Positions 1-11,259 of a DNA stretch of 64,000 nucleotides are shown here, one piece after another. Source of the stretch: Raphanus sativus (lineage: Eukaryota; Streptophyta; Magnoliopsida; Brassicales; Brassicaceae); the NCBI RefSeq assembly GCF_000801105.2, contig NC_079514.1:13618293-13682292 (forward strand). The letters run 5' to 3'. The notes below the pieces were generated by a model that was given only the letters and a program-made list of their open reading frames with translations, did not search any database and had not been told where the DNA came from. A program made the position numbers and the translations under genes. Numbering within the stretch: position 1 is the first letter of the stretch; every line of letters begins with the position of its first letter.

Positions 1-553
1 TTTAAAGAACCAAAACCGAACCCGATCCGAACCGAAGTATTTTGGGTACCCGAATGTATCCGAAATAAATTTATATACTTAAATATATACATTATTTATA
101 TATAATGTATATTAAAATATTAAAAATATATAAGATACCTTTAAGTTTTCCAAAATACTCGAAAAATATATGCAAATAGTCAAAAGCAAATGTTTAAAAT
201 AGCTAAAGTATACTGAAAATACCAAAAATAGTTAAATAACTATTGATTATTTATCCAAATATTCAAAGAAAACAAATTTATATGTTAAATTAAGGTATTT
301 TGACATATATGTTATGAAAATTTATATGTAATATATTATCTTTCTTATAGATTTTGAAAATTTAAAATATATAATAAATTTTGAAAATTTAAAAACATTT
401 TAAATGGGTTATCCGAACCCGAACCGAACCCGCAAAGATCCGAACCGAACCCGAACCAAAATTTAGAAATATCCGAATAGGGCTGAAATCTTTGATCCCG
501 AAACCCGAAACCCGAATGGACTGAACCGAAACCCGAATGGGTACCCGAACGCC
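1..553 (-). repeat. Dispersed GGGTTCGG-rich repeat, cut by the window edge
   Basis: The stretch is rich in CCGAACCC/ACCCGAA motifs at both ends with an AT-rich centre. It is the reverse complement of a second copy at 6543-7313: both copies have the GGGCGTT..GGTA(C/T)CCATTC end and the GGTTCTTTA end. The left edge is cut by the window start. I see no coding capacity and no clear TSD. The family is not identified; a non-autonomous DNA element is a guess. Confidence 0.6.
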
Positions 554-559
554 CAGCCC

Positions 560-825
560 TAGGTTATAGAACCGAGTATCACGAGCTTTCAGAGCCACGT
601 ATGGAAGATAAAAATACCAAATAAAATGAAGTATTTCTTGTGGAAGGCTATTTCGGGATGTATGGCAATAGCAGAGAGGCTCACTTATAACACCGAGCAC
701 TGATAGAAATTGTCCTAGATATGCTGGTCCAGTGGAGTCGATTAATCACATTCTTTTTGAATGCCTCCCAACATTGCAGGTTTGTACTTTATCGGATTAT
801 CAGTCTCTTCCGGGTTACTTCCCAA

Positions 826-861
<36 letters not shown>

Positions 862-1480
862 AAATATGAATTTTCTGTTTTGGAAGAGAAAATAGATGGT
901 TCCATAGAGACCACAATTCAATACTTTCTCATGGATCTGTTGATACATTTGAAAGGTAAGGAACAACACTATTTAATAGGAAAGTCGTATCCCGATTAAT
1001 ATTCTCCAACATGCATCTTATGAAACAGAATGTTAGAGGAAGACTAATAAAAATGAGGAAGCAAATGAATATTATGACAACCCTCCTACTACAGAGGTTG
1101 AAAAAGTTCCACCTTGGATGCCCCAAATCTCTATATGTTAAATTAATTCGTCATGAATCAATAACGTTAGTGTCCGTGGCTTACAGTGGAGTCTTAAGGA
1201 TCAAATGGGTTCTGAGTATTTTGGATTACATACGTGCAATAAGAACCTCGACTGCTCAAATCTGGTGGATATGAATACAAACCCGAGGGATTGACCAACA
1301 TTCCCAACATATATCAAGATGTTCCAGAGATTACATGAAGACTTTGAAGATGTAAGTTTGTTTCATATTTTTTAGAATATGAATGATCAGGCGAACACTT
1401 TAGCAAATAAAGCAAAAATCATAGGCTATATTTTTTCCATATATCAGATCAGACAGACGAATGTGGTGCTCCTTAGAAGA
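560..1480 (+). pseudogene. Degraded LINE fragment (zf-RVT and RNase H-like remains)
   Basis: Broken frames recall the C-terminal part of a plant L1-type polyprotein. Near 573-690 there is a VWKIKIPNKMKYFLWKA-like stretch followed by SGCMAI, and near 725-770 an ESINHILFEC-like stretch; together these are typical of the zf-RVT region after the reverse transcriptase. About 1240-1440 resembles the RNase H-like tail (SNLVDMN, PTFPTYIKMFQ, NDQANTLANKA). Many stops and shifts interrupt it, and a (TA)n run at about 830-859 has expanded inside it. No TSD was found, so this is an old insertion. Confidence 0.6.
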
Positions 1481-2505
1481 TCGGTTCGTCTGCCACTTGA
1501 TTTTGACAAAAACTATACAGAAACTGTGACTGATTTCAACATGCATTCTGCCGGCGGGCGGGTCCAGTGCAGAAACACTTAAGCCCCATCGTTGGTTCAT
1601 CTCATCAATAAAGAGTCTCATTCTAGGTTTGTGACATACAAATCTTGCACAGTACTAAAATATAATTGGGCTAGAGTTAATTGGATTTAAAAGCCCAGTT
1701 ATCTTGATATCATATAATTTAGGAATTAGTATGATTGTCCGAAGTCCAATAGTGGCTCTCAAACAAGGCCTGACCCAGCTCAAATGGCAATGGTGCATGA
1801 AATGTACTAAATAGCTTGTTACATAACGAGCCTGTTTAAGAAAAATATTCCCCCAAAAGCTGGTACATGTTCTGCATTACTATCCATGGCAAGTCTTTCC
1901 TGAAATTTTGACGCTCTGTCGAGAGAATGTTTGGTAAACGTTTTACACCATCTCTATGGTTGACTACTGGTAGGACTATTACATACGAACAATCTGCGTT
2001 GCTTGTGTCCATGAACGATAGATAATTCATAGTTCAATAGAAGAAGAAGAAGAACAAAAGAATAAACCGCAAATCGAAACCCAAATTCAAAAATCAAAAT
2101 TGAGCAATCGCTGTTATCAAGTAATAAATTATTGCTCCAACTTGTTTTTTATTCCTTAAACGAAAAGGCAACCATAATATTATTGTACTTTTTTCAAAAC
2201 TGATCCAAAGATTCCCACACACATAACCGTAGTACAAAAGAAGTAAGAATTACATTCTACCAAAATAGCAAGGACCAACTAGAAAACTCTAAATTGGGAT
2301 TGCCTCGGTGGATACACGTGTTACCCGAGCCATGCCAAATCGACATTTGCCTTGTATTTGCAAACTCCATCCAACTTGCTCAACGCTACTCCCAATATCC
2401 TAGTCACCTTATCGGTCCTACCGGGACCACGTTACGCATTCACACTCCATCAATATGACTAGATCATGGTTCATTGGGAAGCTTAAAAAATTATGTAGAT
2501 TTGTA
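1481..2505. other. No gene recognised
   Basis: AT-rich sequence with only short open frames. A less AT-rich stretch at about 2290-2460 has no frame or motif I recognise. Confidence 0.5.
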
Positions 2506-3454
2506 GGGAAAACGGCCATTTCATACCCAACATATCGCGATATGTTTAATTCATACCCGACTTATATGGCCGTACCAAAACATACATGAACTTATATGGC
2601 TGTGCTAAAACATACCCAACTTATATTTTTTTGGCAAAATTATACACCAGTCGCTACATCAGCTGTTATGTCATCTATTTTTGCTCGCGTGGATGCAACG
2701 TCAGCTAATTTTGCTGATAAATATGCCATGTATATAATCTTTTAAAAAACTAAATAATTTTGTTATAAAAATAAATTTTTATAAAATATAAATTTTTATT
2801 TTATATTATTTAGTAAAATTAACAAAAAAATAATAATTGAATTCTAATCTTATATAAGAGATTTCGATCATATCAAAAACCGTCCTTATAAGAGTTATAT
2901 ATGTATTTTAACTAATTATGATTTTGTTAATCTAAATTAGCTCTTAATATGAATAAAATTTTAATTAAAATACATATATAAAATAAAATTTTATAAGATT
3001 TTGCCAAAAAAATTAAGAGCTAATTTAGATTAACAAAATCATAATTAATTAAAATACATATATAACTTTTATAAGGACGGTTTTTGATATGATCGAAATC
3101 TCTTATATAAGATTAGAATTCAATTAATTTTTTTTTGTTAATTTTACTAAATAATATAAAACAAAAATTTATATTTTATAAAAATTTATTTTTATAACAA
3201 AATTATTTAGTTTTTTTAAAAATTATATACATGACATATTTGTCAGCAAAATTAGCTGACGTTACATCTACGCGAGCAAAAATAGATGACATAACAGCTG
3301 ATGTGGCGACTGGTGTATGATTTTGCCAAAAAAATATAAGTTGAGTATGTTTTAGCACAGCCATATAAGTTCATGTATGTTTTGGCACGACCATATAAGT
3401 CGGGCATGAATTGAACATATCGCGATATGTTGGGTATGAAATGGCCGTTTTCCC
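2506..3454. mobile_element. Foldback (long inverted repeat) DNA element
   Basis: Two arms of about 445 bp, roughly 2506-2950 and 3005-3454, are nearly perfect inverted copies. The outer ends read GGGAAAACGGCCATTTCATA and its complement, and each arm has an ACATATCGCGATATGT palindrome close to the tip. The short AT-rich centre has no coding frame. A half copy at 27172-27650 also shares the flanking GGTACTTCT, so the true terminus may lie about 9 bp further out on the right while the left tip has decayed. Long inverted arms suggest a non-autonomous MULE or foldback type, but I found no 9-11 bp TSD, so the superfamily is open. Confidence 0.8.
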
Positions 3455-4621
3455 GGTACTTCTATGATGAACATTTATACAGTACTTAGACTTCCATATT
3501 TCTCTTAATAAATAATATACTACGAATATTTAAAACATTTTATGAGAATAACAATAGATGGAATAAAAATCTACTCTATTATAGAATCACTCTATTCTAA
3601 AGTGAAAAATAAAGTAAACTATTGGAGATAATTTAAATTCAGGGTTCTATGACCAACAGAACAAATGTCTATCGTATTTAAGTCATCTCCAACAGTGACA
3701 CTAAAAAACCAATTTTGGTGTAATTTCATTCCCAAATATCTATCGCATTTAATTTTATAATATATAAATTAATGCTATGATCATTTATTAATAATATCTA
3801 AATGTCAAAAAATAGTTACTTATTAATTACAAAAAATAAAAATATAGATATTTATTAAAATTAAAAATATCAAATAATATATAATTTTACTTTTGGAGTA
3901 AAATTTGGTGTCATTGTTAAAGATGCTTTTATTTCATGATAACATATAACTGTCAGCTACCAGCAAAACAATTGTTCATGTTATGGGCTTGACTAACTGA
4001 TTAATTGATCCAAAGGAATCAATCAAGGCTCTGTTTATATTGTACAGAATGTTTTAAAATACTTGTACTGCATATACATTTTTATAAAAAGGAATGGGAA
4101 ATAAGGTATAAATACGTCCAACATTTATGATGAGATGGGCTTATCGTTTCCAATGGGAGAAGCAATGGTTCTCTGCGTGTCTGTCGCAGAAATAACAACT
4201 CGTCGATATCTCCCCACTCATATCATACGTGTCGCCCTGTCCTTTTGTAAAATTCTCTCTATATAGTCTGCGAAAACAGAATTTCGATTTTCTTGTACCT
4301 TTAAAATTGAATACGGGGGATTGTCTGAATGAGAAATAGTTTGATAAAATCGATCGTTTCATTTTTTTCGAAATTAAAAAAAATCAAATTGAAACCAGAA
4401 AATGAATAATGTATAAATTACATTATTAATGAACATATGTATCCTATTTTTTTATTTTCTTATCTTTTGTTCAGCTAAACCAGAAGAGAAAGAAAAAAAA
4501 CAAAGGCCTCTTTTAAACTAAACCTAGATTTTTATGAATTTTATCATGCATTTGTTTATAGCTAATAATCAATTCATACACATATCAGTTTGCTGAAAAT
4601 TTAGTTACGATTAGTCATGTA
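3455..4621. other. AT-rich intergenic sequence
   Basis: No gene or RNA gene seen. A 73-codon open frame at 4141-4362 on the minus strand has no recognisable domain or family. Confidence 0.5.
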
Positions 4622-5584
4622 TCTAATCTATTAAAACTGAAGTACAAATATTTTTAACCCTAAATTTTCCACAGTATTTACCAATATATGCCACTGTCTT
4701 AACCATTTTTAACACTTAAATCAAACCATTTACATTTAAATTAAAAGTAAGTTAACCAAATAATACGTCTAACCAGATGATCATAAACAACAGGCTTTAA
4801 CAATTATAATAAACGGCATCAATTGAGTAGTTCAGTCAACTTAATTATTGAGCAACATATACCATAAAATAATCATTGAGAAATACAACGCAAAATCATC
4901 ACAAATTAGACCAATCTTACATGCTACATTTTTAAGATTTTATATACTGACATGATATGTGGAATATGAATCCTCTTTTTCTGTAAAAAATCAGAATAAA
5001 CTTCACATAAAACATGGTTTCCATTAATTACAAATATAATTAGAGAAATTTACTATAAGAGTCACATTTGTAGTTATTAAACTAAAAAAAATTGATTTCA
5101 CGAATATTATATTCATAATGTTTTTGAAAATGATGCTAAATAACAATGTTATACTAAACAGATTTTGTTATGCCTACAAGCACGGACATTCAAAATTCAG
5201 TCCCTTCAAACCCAGAAAAATATAGTACTTACTAACACAATCTTCATATCATATTCCTTTAATATTCGAATAAGTAACCATATATGACGACTGTGTACTA
5301 TTTTTAGTAACAGATCTAAATATATTATCTTAATAACTAATCATGTATATTTTTACCTATTGAAAATATAAGGAATCATAAATTAGTTTTCAAGATCGTA
5401 TAGGTTACAGAACGTGTAAATCAAGTTTTATATTCTTAAATATGACATTAATCACAAACATATTTATGTAAATAACTAATATCCAAATATATTTATCTAG
5501 ATAACTATTCGGAATCTATACCATTAAAGGGATTATGCCTTTGTTTTTTTGAAGTTATTTACAATATCAAGCCCTAATATTTAA
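4622..5584 (+). other. Possible Helitron 5' terminus in AT-rich DNA
   Basis: At 4622 the sequence TCTAATCTATTAAAACTGAA resembles Brassicaceae Helitron 5' ends (TCTATACTATTAAAA type). No separate hairpin/CTAG 3' end follows before the next 5' end at 5585. It may be an older, truncated element or an upstream start sharing the 3' end at 7414. The rest is AT-rich without genes. Confidence 0.35.
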
Positions 5585-7414
5585 TCTATACTACTAAAGT
5601 TGAAGTATACAATTGGATTATTTGGAAACAAGGATAGTAGAATAAAAGAGATAATGTTTGGAAACATGGATAATATAATAAATGAGATATGTTTGAAAAC
5701 ATGGATAGTAGAGATGTATACTTTTTTTATTTACACATTTAGCCAATGTATTTTCAATAAATTAATAAGAATGAGAATTGTTTAGAAACATTAATAACAT
5801 ATTTAATACTTCTTTTATTTAAAATTTAGCCATTGTTTTAAAAAAATTAAACAACATTCATTTTATATTGATTTTTATTTACAATTCTGTTACTATATTT
5901 ACAATTATTTTTATTCAAAAAAAATTATGGTGAAAATAAAAACACAAACTGAAATATAAATAGTATATTATATAAAATAATTTTAAAAACAATATTATTA
6001 CTTTATTTAGTTTAGTCAAATATAAAAATTTCAAGAGTTAATTTTTCAAAACAAAATATCATAAATTAATAATAATTCATAAAAACTGATGCAAAAGATT
6101 AAAAATTTGAAACATGGATAAAAGTATATCAGTTTTAAAATATACAAAATTGACTAATCTAAATACCTAAAAACATTTTTTAATAAGCATAAAATAAAAT
6201 TTAAATTTTATATACATATTTCAAATCAAAATAATAATTTAAAGTTTATTTATATCAAAAATTGATTTAAAATATGCATATATTCAAAATTTTATTTTTA
6301 CTAAAATATTTTCCAATCACCATTATTAAAAAATGTTTTCAATATATATAAGAAAAATAAAACCAAAAAATTAATTTCATATACCAATTTAAATTAAGTT
6401 TTTTATATTTCACATTAAACTTTAAGAATATAATATATGTGATTATTTATAAGATGGTACATATAAAATACTATTAATTATAATTGATTATTTATATGAT
6501 GGACCAATACAATTAATTATACATATGATACATAATAGTGACTAGGACTGGGCGTTGAGGTATCCATTCCGGTTTGTTTCGGATTTGTTTGGGTTTCGGG
6601 TTTCTGAGATCAAAGATTTCAGCTCCATTCATATATTTTTAAATTTCAGTTCAAATTATGACTTGGGCTCGGCGTTCAGGTATCCATTCGGGTTCGTTTC
6701 AGATCTGTTTGGGTTTTGGGTTTCAGGTTTCCTCGGTCAAAGATTTCAACCACATTCAGATATTTCTAAATTTCAGTTCGAATTATATTCAAATATTTGC
6801 GGGTTTAGTTCAGATTCGGATAACCCATTTAAATTATTTTTTAAAATCATTATATATTTTGAATTTCTTACAATCTATAAATAAAATAATATATTGTATA
6901 TAAATCTGAATAACATATGTCATAATATCTAAACTTAACATATAAACTGGTTTGGTTTAAATTTTGGATAAAAAATCAATAATTATTTTAAGTATTTTTG
7001 GTGTGTTTAGTGTACTTCCACTATATAGATATTTATATTTGAGTATTTTTATATATTTTCAAGTATTTAAACCAACCTAAAAAAATCATATATATTCTGT
7101 ATGTTTTTATATACAATAAAAGTAAAAATAATTAATATGTATATAAGTATATAAATCTTTTTTTGGATACATTTTGATATCTAAAGTACTTCGGTTCGAA
7201 TTGATTATGGTTTTGGTTGTCTAAATATCAAAATTTTGAATAAATTAGATATTTAATTAATTTTGGTTCGGGTTTGATATTACTCTTTCGGATCGCGATC
7301 GTTTCGGTTCTTTAGATTTAATTTTTTTATCCAGCTTCGATATTGACACGAAAAATAAATAGCAATATATTTTTGAAATATAAAACCCGCACGGGCGTGC
7401 GGGTCAAAATCTAG
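5585..7414 (+). mobile_element. Non-autonomous Helitron (complete ends)
   Basis: The 5' end begins TCTATACTACTAAAGTTGAA directly after an A at 5584. The 3' end has a hairpin at 7386-7403 (stem CCCGCAC/GTGCGGG, loop GGGC) followed 7 nt later by CTAG at 7411-7414, then a T. Insertion between A and T, a 5' TC, and a GC hairpin just before CTRR are the Helitron hallmarks. Length is 1830 bp. No Rep/helicase frame is present, so it depends on a partner. The interior is AT-rich and contains the GGGTTCGG repeat at 6543-7313. Confidence 0.85.
6543..7313 (+). repeat. GGGTTCGG repeat nested in the Helitron, with internal duplication
   Basis: This is the same repeat as the reverse-complement copy at 1-553. 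Its first about 115 bp occurs twice in tandem (from about 6547 and about 6664), each starting near GGGC(G/T)..GGTATCCATTC and containing GATTTCA..CATTCA. It ends near GGTTCTTTAGA, about 70 bp before the Helitron hairpin. No frame of interest. Confidence 0.6.
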
Positions 7415-7429
7415 TACATTTTAAATAAC

Positions 7430-7444
7430 AAGTCTCAAATTTTA
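7430..7444. repeat. Target-site duplication, 5' copy (LINE)
   Basis: AAGTCTCAAATTTTA, identical to 11245-11259. It brackets the LINE exactly: the 3' copy follows the poly(A) directly. Confidence 0.92.
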
Positions 7445-10400
7445 GATATGTTTTTTGCGTGGAATGTAAGAGGATTGAACCATCCACGACGGCAAACGAT
7501 AACCAAAGACTGGATTAATATCCATAGGCCACTGTCCGGAGCTTTTTTGGAGACTCATATTTTAGAGAGTAATAAAGAAAGAGTTTTAGAAGCTATACCA
7601 AGGGGTTGGAACTATTTTGGAAATTTTGCAGAAGATTCTTCGGGCCGTATAGTTATTGCTTGGGACCCGAGTGTTCTTCTGGTTATTTATGAAGCAACAT
7701 CTCAATCAATTACTTGTGGGATTTCTCTTCTATCTGAAAACATCTCCTTCACGGTCACTTTCATCTATGAGTTTAATTTGGTTGAGGAGAGAAGAAGTAT
7801 GTGGGATAGATTGGTTGTTTTGCAGGCTACGACACCAGTTTCTTCTCGGCCTTGGGTTGTGCTGGAAGACTTCAATCAGATGCTGCGAACTTCTCATCAC
7901 TCCAACCACTTGGTTTCTCGGATTGATGACTCTGGTATGCACGACGCCAATATTTATCTTCAGGATGCACAGCTTTTTGAAGCTCAAGCCAAGGGATTAC
8001 CATTCACTTGGAGGAATAGTCAAGATGACAATCCTATCTCTACCAGAATCGATCATGCTTTCATTAATCAGCCTTGGTTATCTTCCTTTCCTGACTCCTT
8101 TGCGGATTTCTTAGACCCGTCTCAGTCTGATCATGCCCCATGCTTGTTTAGGATGCCTTCTCTAAGACGCCGGGTTGTTAAACCCTTTAAATTCTTTCAT
8201 CATGTGATTGATCATCCGGATTACACAGGGACAGTAAGGGAATCATGGAATACGGATTTGAACGTCGGTACGGATCAGTTCAAGCTTGTGCGCTCCCTTA
8301 AATCTTGAAGAGACCATTACGGAGCTTAAATAAACGACACTACAGTGGTATATCTCAGCGGGTTAAGGAACAGAGGGATAGAGTTGATGCACTGCAGAGA
8401 TCTTTACTCACTTTGCCGGATACACTCACAGCTACGGAAGAGCACAGTGAGAGGGATAAGCTGAATGTGTTGCTTACAGCCGAGGAGAAATTCTACAGAC
8501 AGAGATCGAGGGTTCGTTGGGCGGATGTGGGGAACAGAAATACCCCTTTCTATCATAGGACGGTGTCTTCTCATGCCTCTAGAAATCATATCCACTGCCT
8601 CAAGGACAGTAACGACCGGCCTATCTACTCTACTGATGAGATAAAGACGCATGCGGCAGATTATTTCCAGTCTATCTTAGGCTCTACAGATCTCCCTTCC
8701 TCTCCGGTCACTCCTGAGGAGCTGCAGGATTTGCTCCCTTTTCGGTGCACCGAGCTGCAACAGAACTATCTGAAGCGTGAAGTTACAGCAGCTGAGGTAA
8801 AGGCTACTCTGTTTGCAATGCCACTGAGTAAGAGCCCGGGGCCTGATGGGTACTGTGTTGAGTTTATTAGAGCATCATGCAATATAGTTGGAGAGGATAT
8901 CATCTTGGCTGTCCGGGAATTTTTCAGAAATGGGAAATTATTTAAGGATATGAACACTACAGCGATTGCACTTATCCCCAAGAAACCGGAAGCTTGCTCT
9001 CTTACAGATTATAGGCCGATCAGCTGCTGCAACGTTGTCTACAAACTTATCTCTAAAATCATAGCAAATCGACTCAAGCCTATTTTGACAGAATGTGTCA
9101 GTCCCAACCAGGCAGCTTTCTTAAAGGGCCGCAGTCTCGGTGAGAATGTATTATTGGCAACAGAGCTTATCAAGGACTACAACAAATCACCTTGTCTTAA
9201 GAATGCTATGATCAAGATTGACATTCGCAAAGCCTTCGACACTGTATGCTGGGATTTTGTAATTAAGGTCCTTCAAGCGCAACACTTCCCTCCTATGTTC
9301 ATCACTTGGGTCACAGAATGCATCTCCTCCCCGAAATTTTCAGTTGCTATTAATGGAGAATTGGCGGGTTTCTTTGAAGGGAAGAAGGGGCTCAGACAGG
9401 GTGACTCAATTTCTCCTTACCTCTTTATTATGCTCATGGAAGTCATATCCCGTCTGCTGGACAAAGTGGAAGCTGCTGGATCCTATAGACTGCACCCTTT
9501 GTGTGTTTCACCTAAGCTAACCCACCTGCTATTCGCTGATGACCTGCTCGTATTCTCGGATGGGTCTTGGGGTTCTACAACTGGGATAAAGAGGGTTATG
9601 GATCAGTTTAGGAACTGGTCTGGCCTGGTTACTAATGAGTCCAAATCTGAGATTTTTTATGGGGGATACACAGACATTCAAGCTACTGTTCTGAGTGATT
9701 TATCTGGTTTTCGCCGTGGTAATTTCCCTACAAGATATTGGGCTCCCGCTAAGCCCAAAGAAGATCTCTGCAGCCACCCTACAGCCTTTCATCGACCGTA
9801 TAATTTCTAAATTGCATTCTTGGACAGTTAAGTTCCTTTTCTTTGCAGGTAAGGTAATGATGATCTCGTCAGTGATTTATTGCATGGTTAATTTTTGTTT
9901 GTGCTCCCGAAATGGTTTTATGCTAAGGTGGACTCTTTGTGCTCGGGATTTCTGTGGAAAAATAGCATTACTTCTGCGGCTGGAGCAAGAGTTTCCTGGA
10001 AGCATATCTGTACTCCTAAAAAAGAGGGAGGTCTCGGTATCAGGTTGCTAGAGGAGTTTGAGATGGTCTTTAGGTTGAAACGTATGTGGCTATTTTTCTA
10101 TGGATCAGGTTCACTTTGGGTCCCGTGGATTAAAGAGAATCGATTTAATGGTAGGAGTCTATGGCTGATCAATGATGCGCCAAGGTTTTCGAGTGCGGAG
10201 AGAAGTATGCTCCAGCTAAAGGACCAACTTCATAGCTTTCTCCGATGCAGCGTCGGTGATGGTAACAAGGCCTTGTTTTGGTACGACTATTAGACGGAGC
10301 TGGGTCCTTTGCATCTCTTATTCGGAACCATGGGTCCCCGTTCTCTTAGGATTCCCCTTGCTGCCGCTGTTTCTCGTGCGGTAAACAATGGAAGTTGGAA

Positions 10401-11244
10401 TCTTCCTCCGGCTCGCTCTGAATTTGCAGAAACTCTTCAGATTATTCTGTCTGTAACGCCGGTTCCTTCAGCTGATTTCAGAGGTGATGTTTATTTGTGG
10501 AGAAACGTCTCCGGAGGTTTCGGACCATCTTTTTCATCCCGGGTTACTTGGGAAAGACTGAGAGTCGTTGCCCCAGTAGTTCCATGGCATTCGGTGGTGT
10601 GGTTCAAGGAGAAAATCCCACACTGCTCTTTCTTTACTTGGATGGCCTTTCTTGGTAGATTGCCTACCCGAGATCGTTTGATTTTCTGAGGTCTTTCTGT
10701 ACCACCAGGTTGTGTTCTTTGCTCTTCATCTGATGAATCAATTTCACATTTGTTTTTTATCTGTCCCTTTGCGGTTGCTACTTGGACTCGTTTTTTTGTG
10801 GCAGGTACTTGGCGTCAAGGCCATCATCCCTCGCAGACGTCCTTCATATGTGCCAGCATTTGTCCGGACCTCATGCTGATCGTGCTGTGGTGGTGCTCAA
10901 GCTGCTCAACCAAGTGATTGTCTACAACCTTTGGCGGGAGAGAAACAGCCGCATCTTCACCGGTGTATCATCGTCACAACAGGCGATCTTCCACAAGGTG
11001 GACCGTTCGATGCGAGATCGACTGCTGTCTCTATCCCGGCCTTCTGTTACAGCTCTTTCTCTTTTTTTGCTTGAGTTGTATTTCTAGTTCATTTCCCCTT
11101 ATAGTTAATGTTACTTTCTCTAGATTGCTCTCTTCTTTGCTCCTCCCTCTTTTTTCTTCTTTTCTTTTTCTGTTGTAATAAGTTGTGTTTCACAACAATG
11201 TAAACTCAAAAATGGTATAAATCTTAACATTTAGACCCAAAAAA
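7445..11244 (+). mobile_element. L1-type LINE copy, 5'-truncated, with TSD
   Basis: The 3800-bp insert is bounded by a perfect 15-bp TSD and ends in a short poly(A). The left junction falls 3 bp before the ATG of the endonuclease/reverse-transcriptase frame, so the 5' region and any ORF1 are missing, as expected from incomplete target-primed reverse transcription. It landed 30 bp beyond the Helitron 3' end. The perfect TSD argues for a fairly young insertion despite the damaged frame. Confidence 0.9.
7448..11087 (+). pseudogene. LINE ORF2 (endonuclease, reverse transcriptase, zf-RVT), broken
   Basis: The apurinic-type endonuclease lies at 7448-8300 (WNVRGLNHPRR start, FLETHI, SRIDHAFI, SDHAP). 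The reverse transcriptase lies at about 8800-9800, with SPGPDG, LIPKK, YRPISCCN, KIDIRKAFD, GLRQGDSISP and the catalytic FADD box (FADDLLVFSD). The zf-RVT part lies at about 10560-10790 (WFKEKIPHCSFFTWMAF; CVLC..SISHLFFICPFA). The frame is broken by a shift near 8300, two shifts near 9700-9830, stops at 10291-10293 and 10687-10689, and a shift near 10790. No RNase H domain is seen. The element cannot make an intact protein. Confidence 0.9.
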
Positions 11245-11259
11245 AAGTCTCAAATTTTA
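11245..11259. repeat. Target-site duplication, 3' copy (LINE)
   Basis: AAGTCTCAAATTTTA directly after the poly(A) tail; identical to 7430-7444. Confidence 0.92.
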
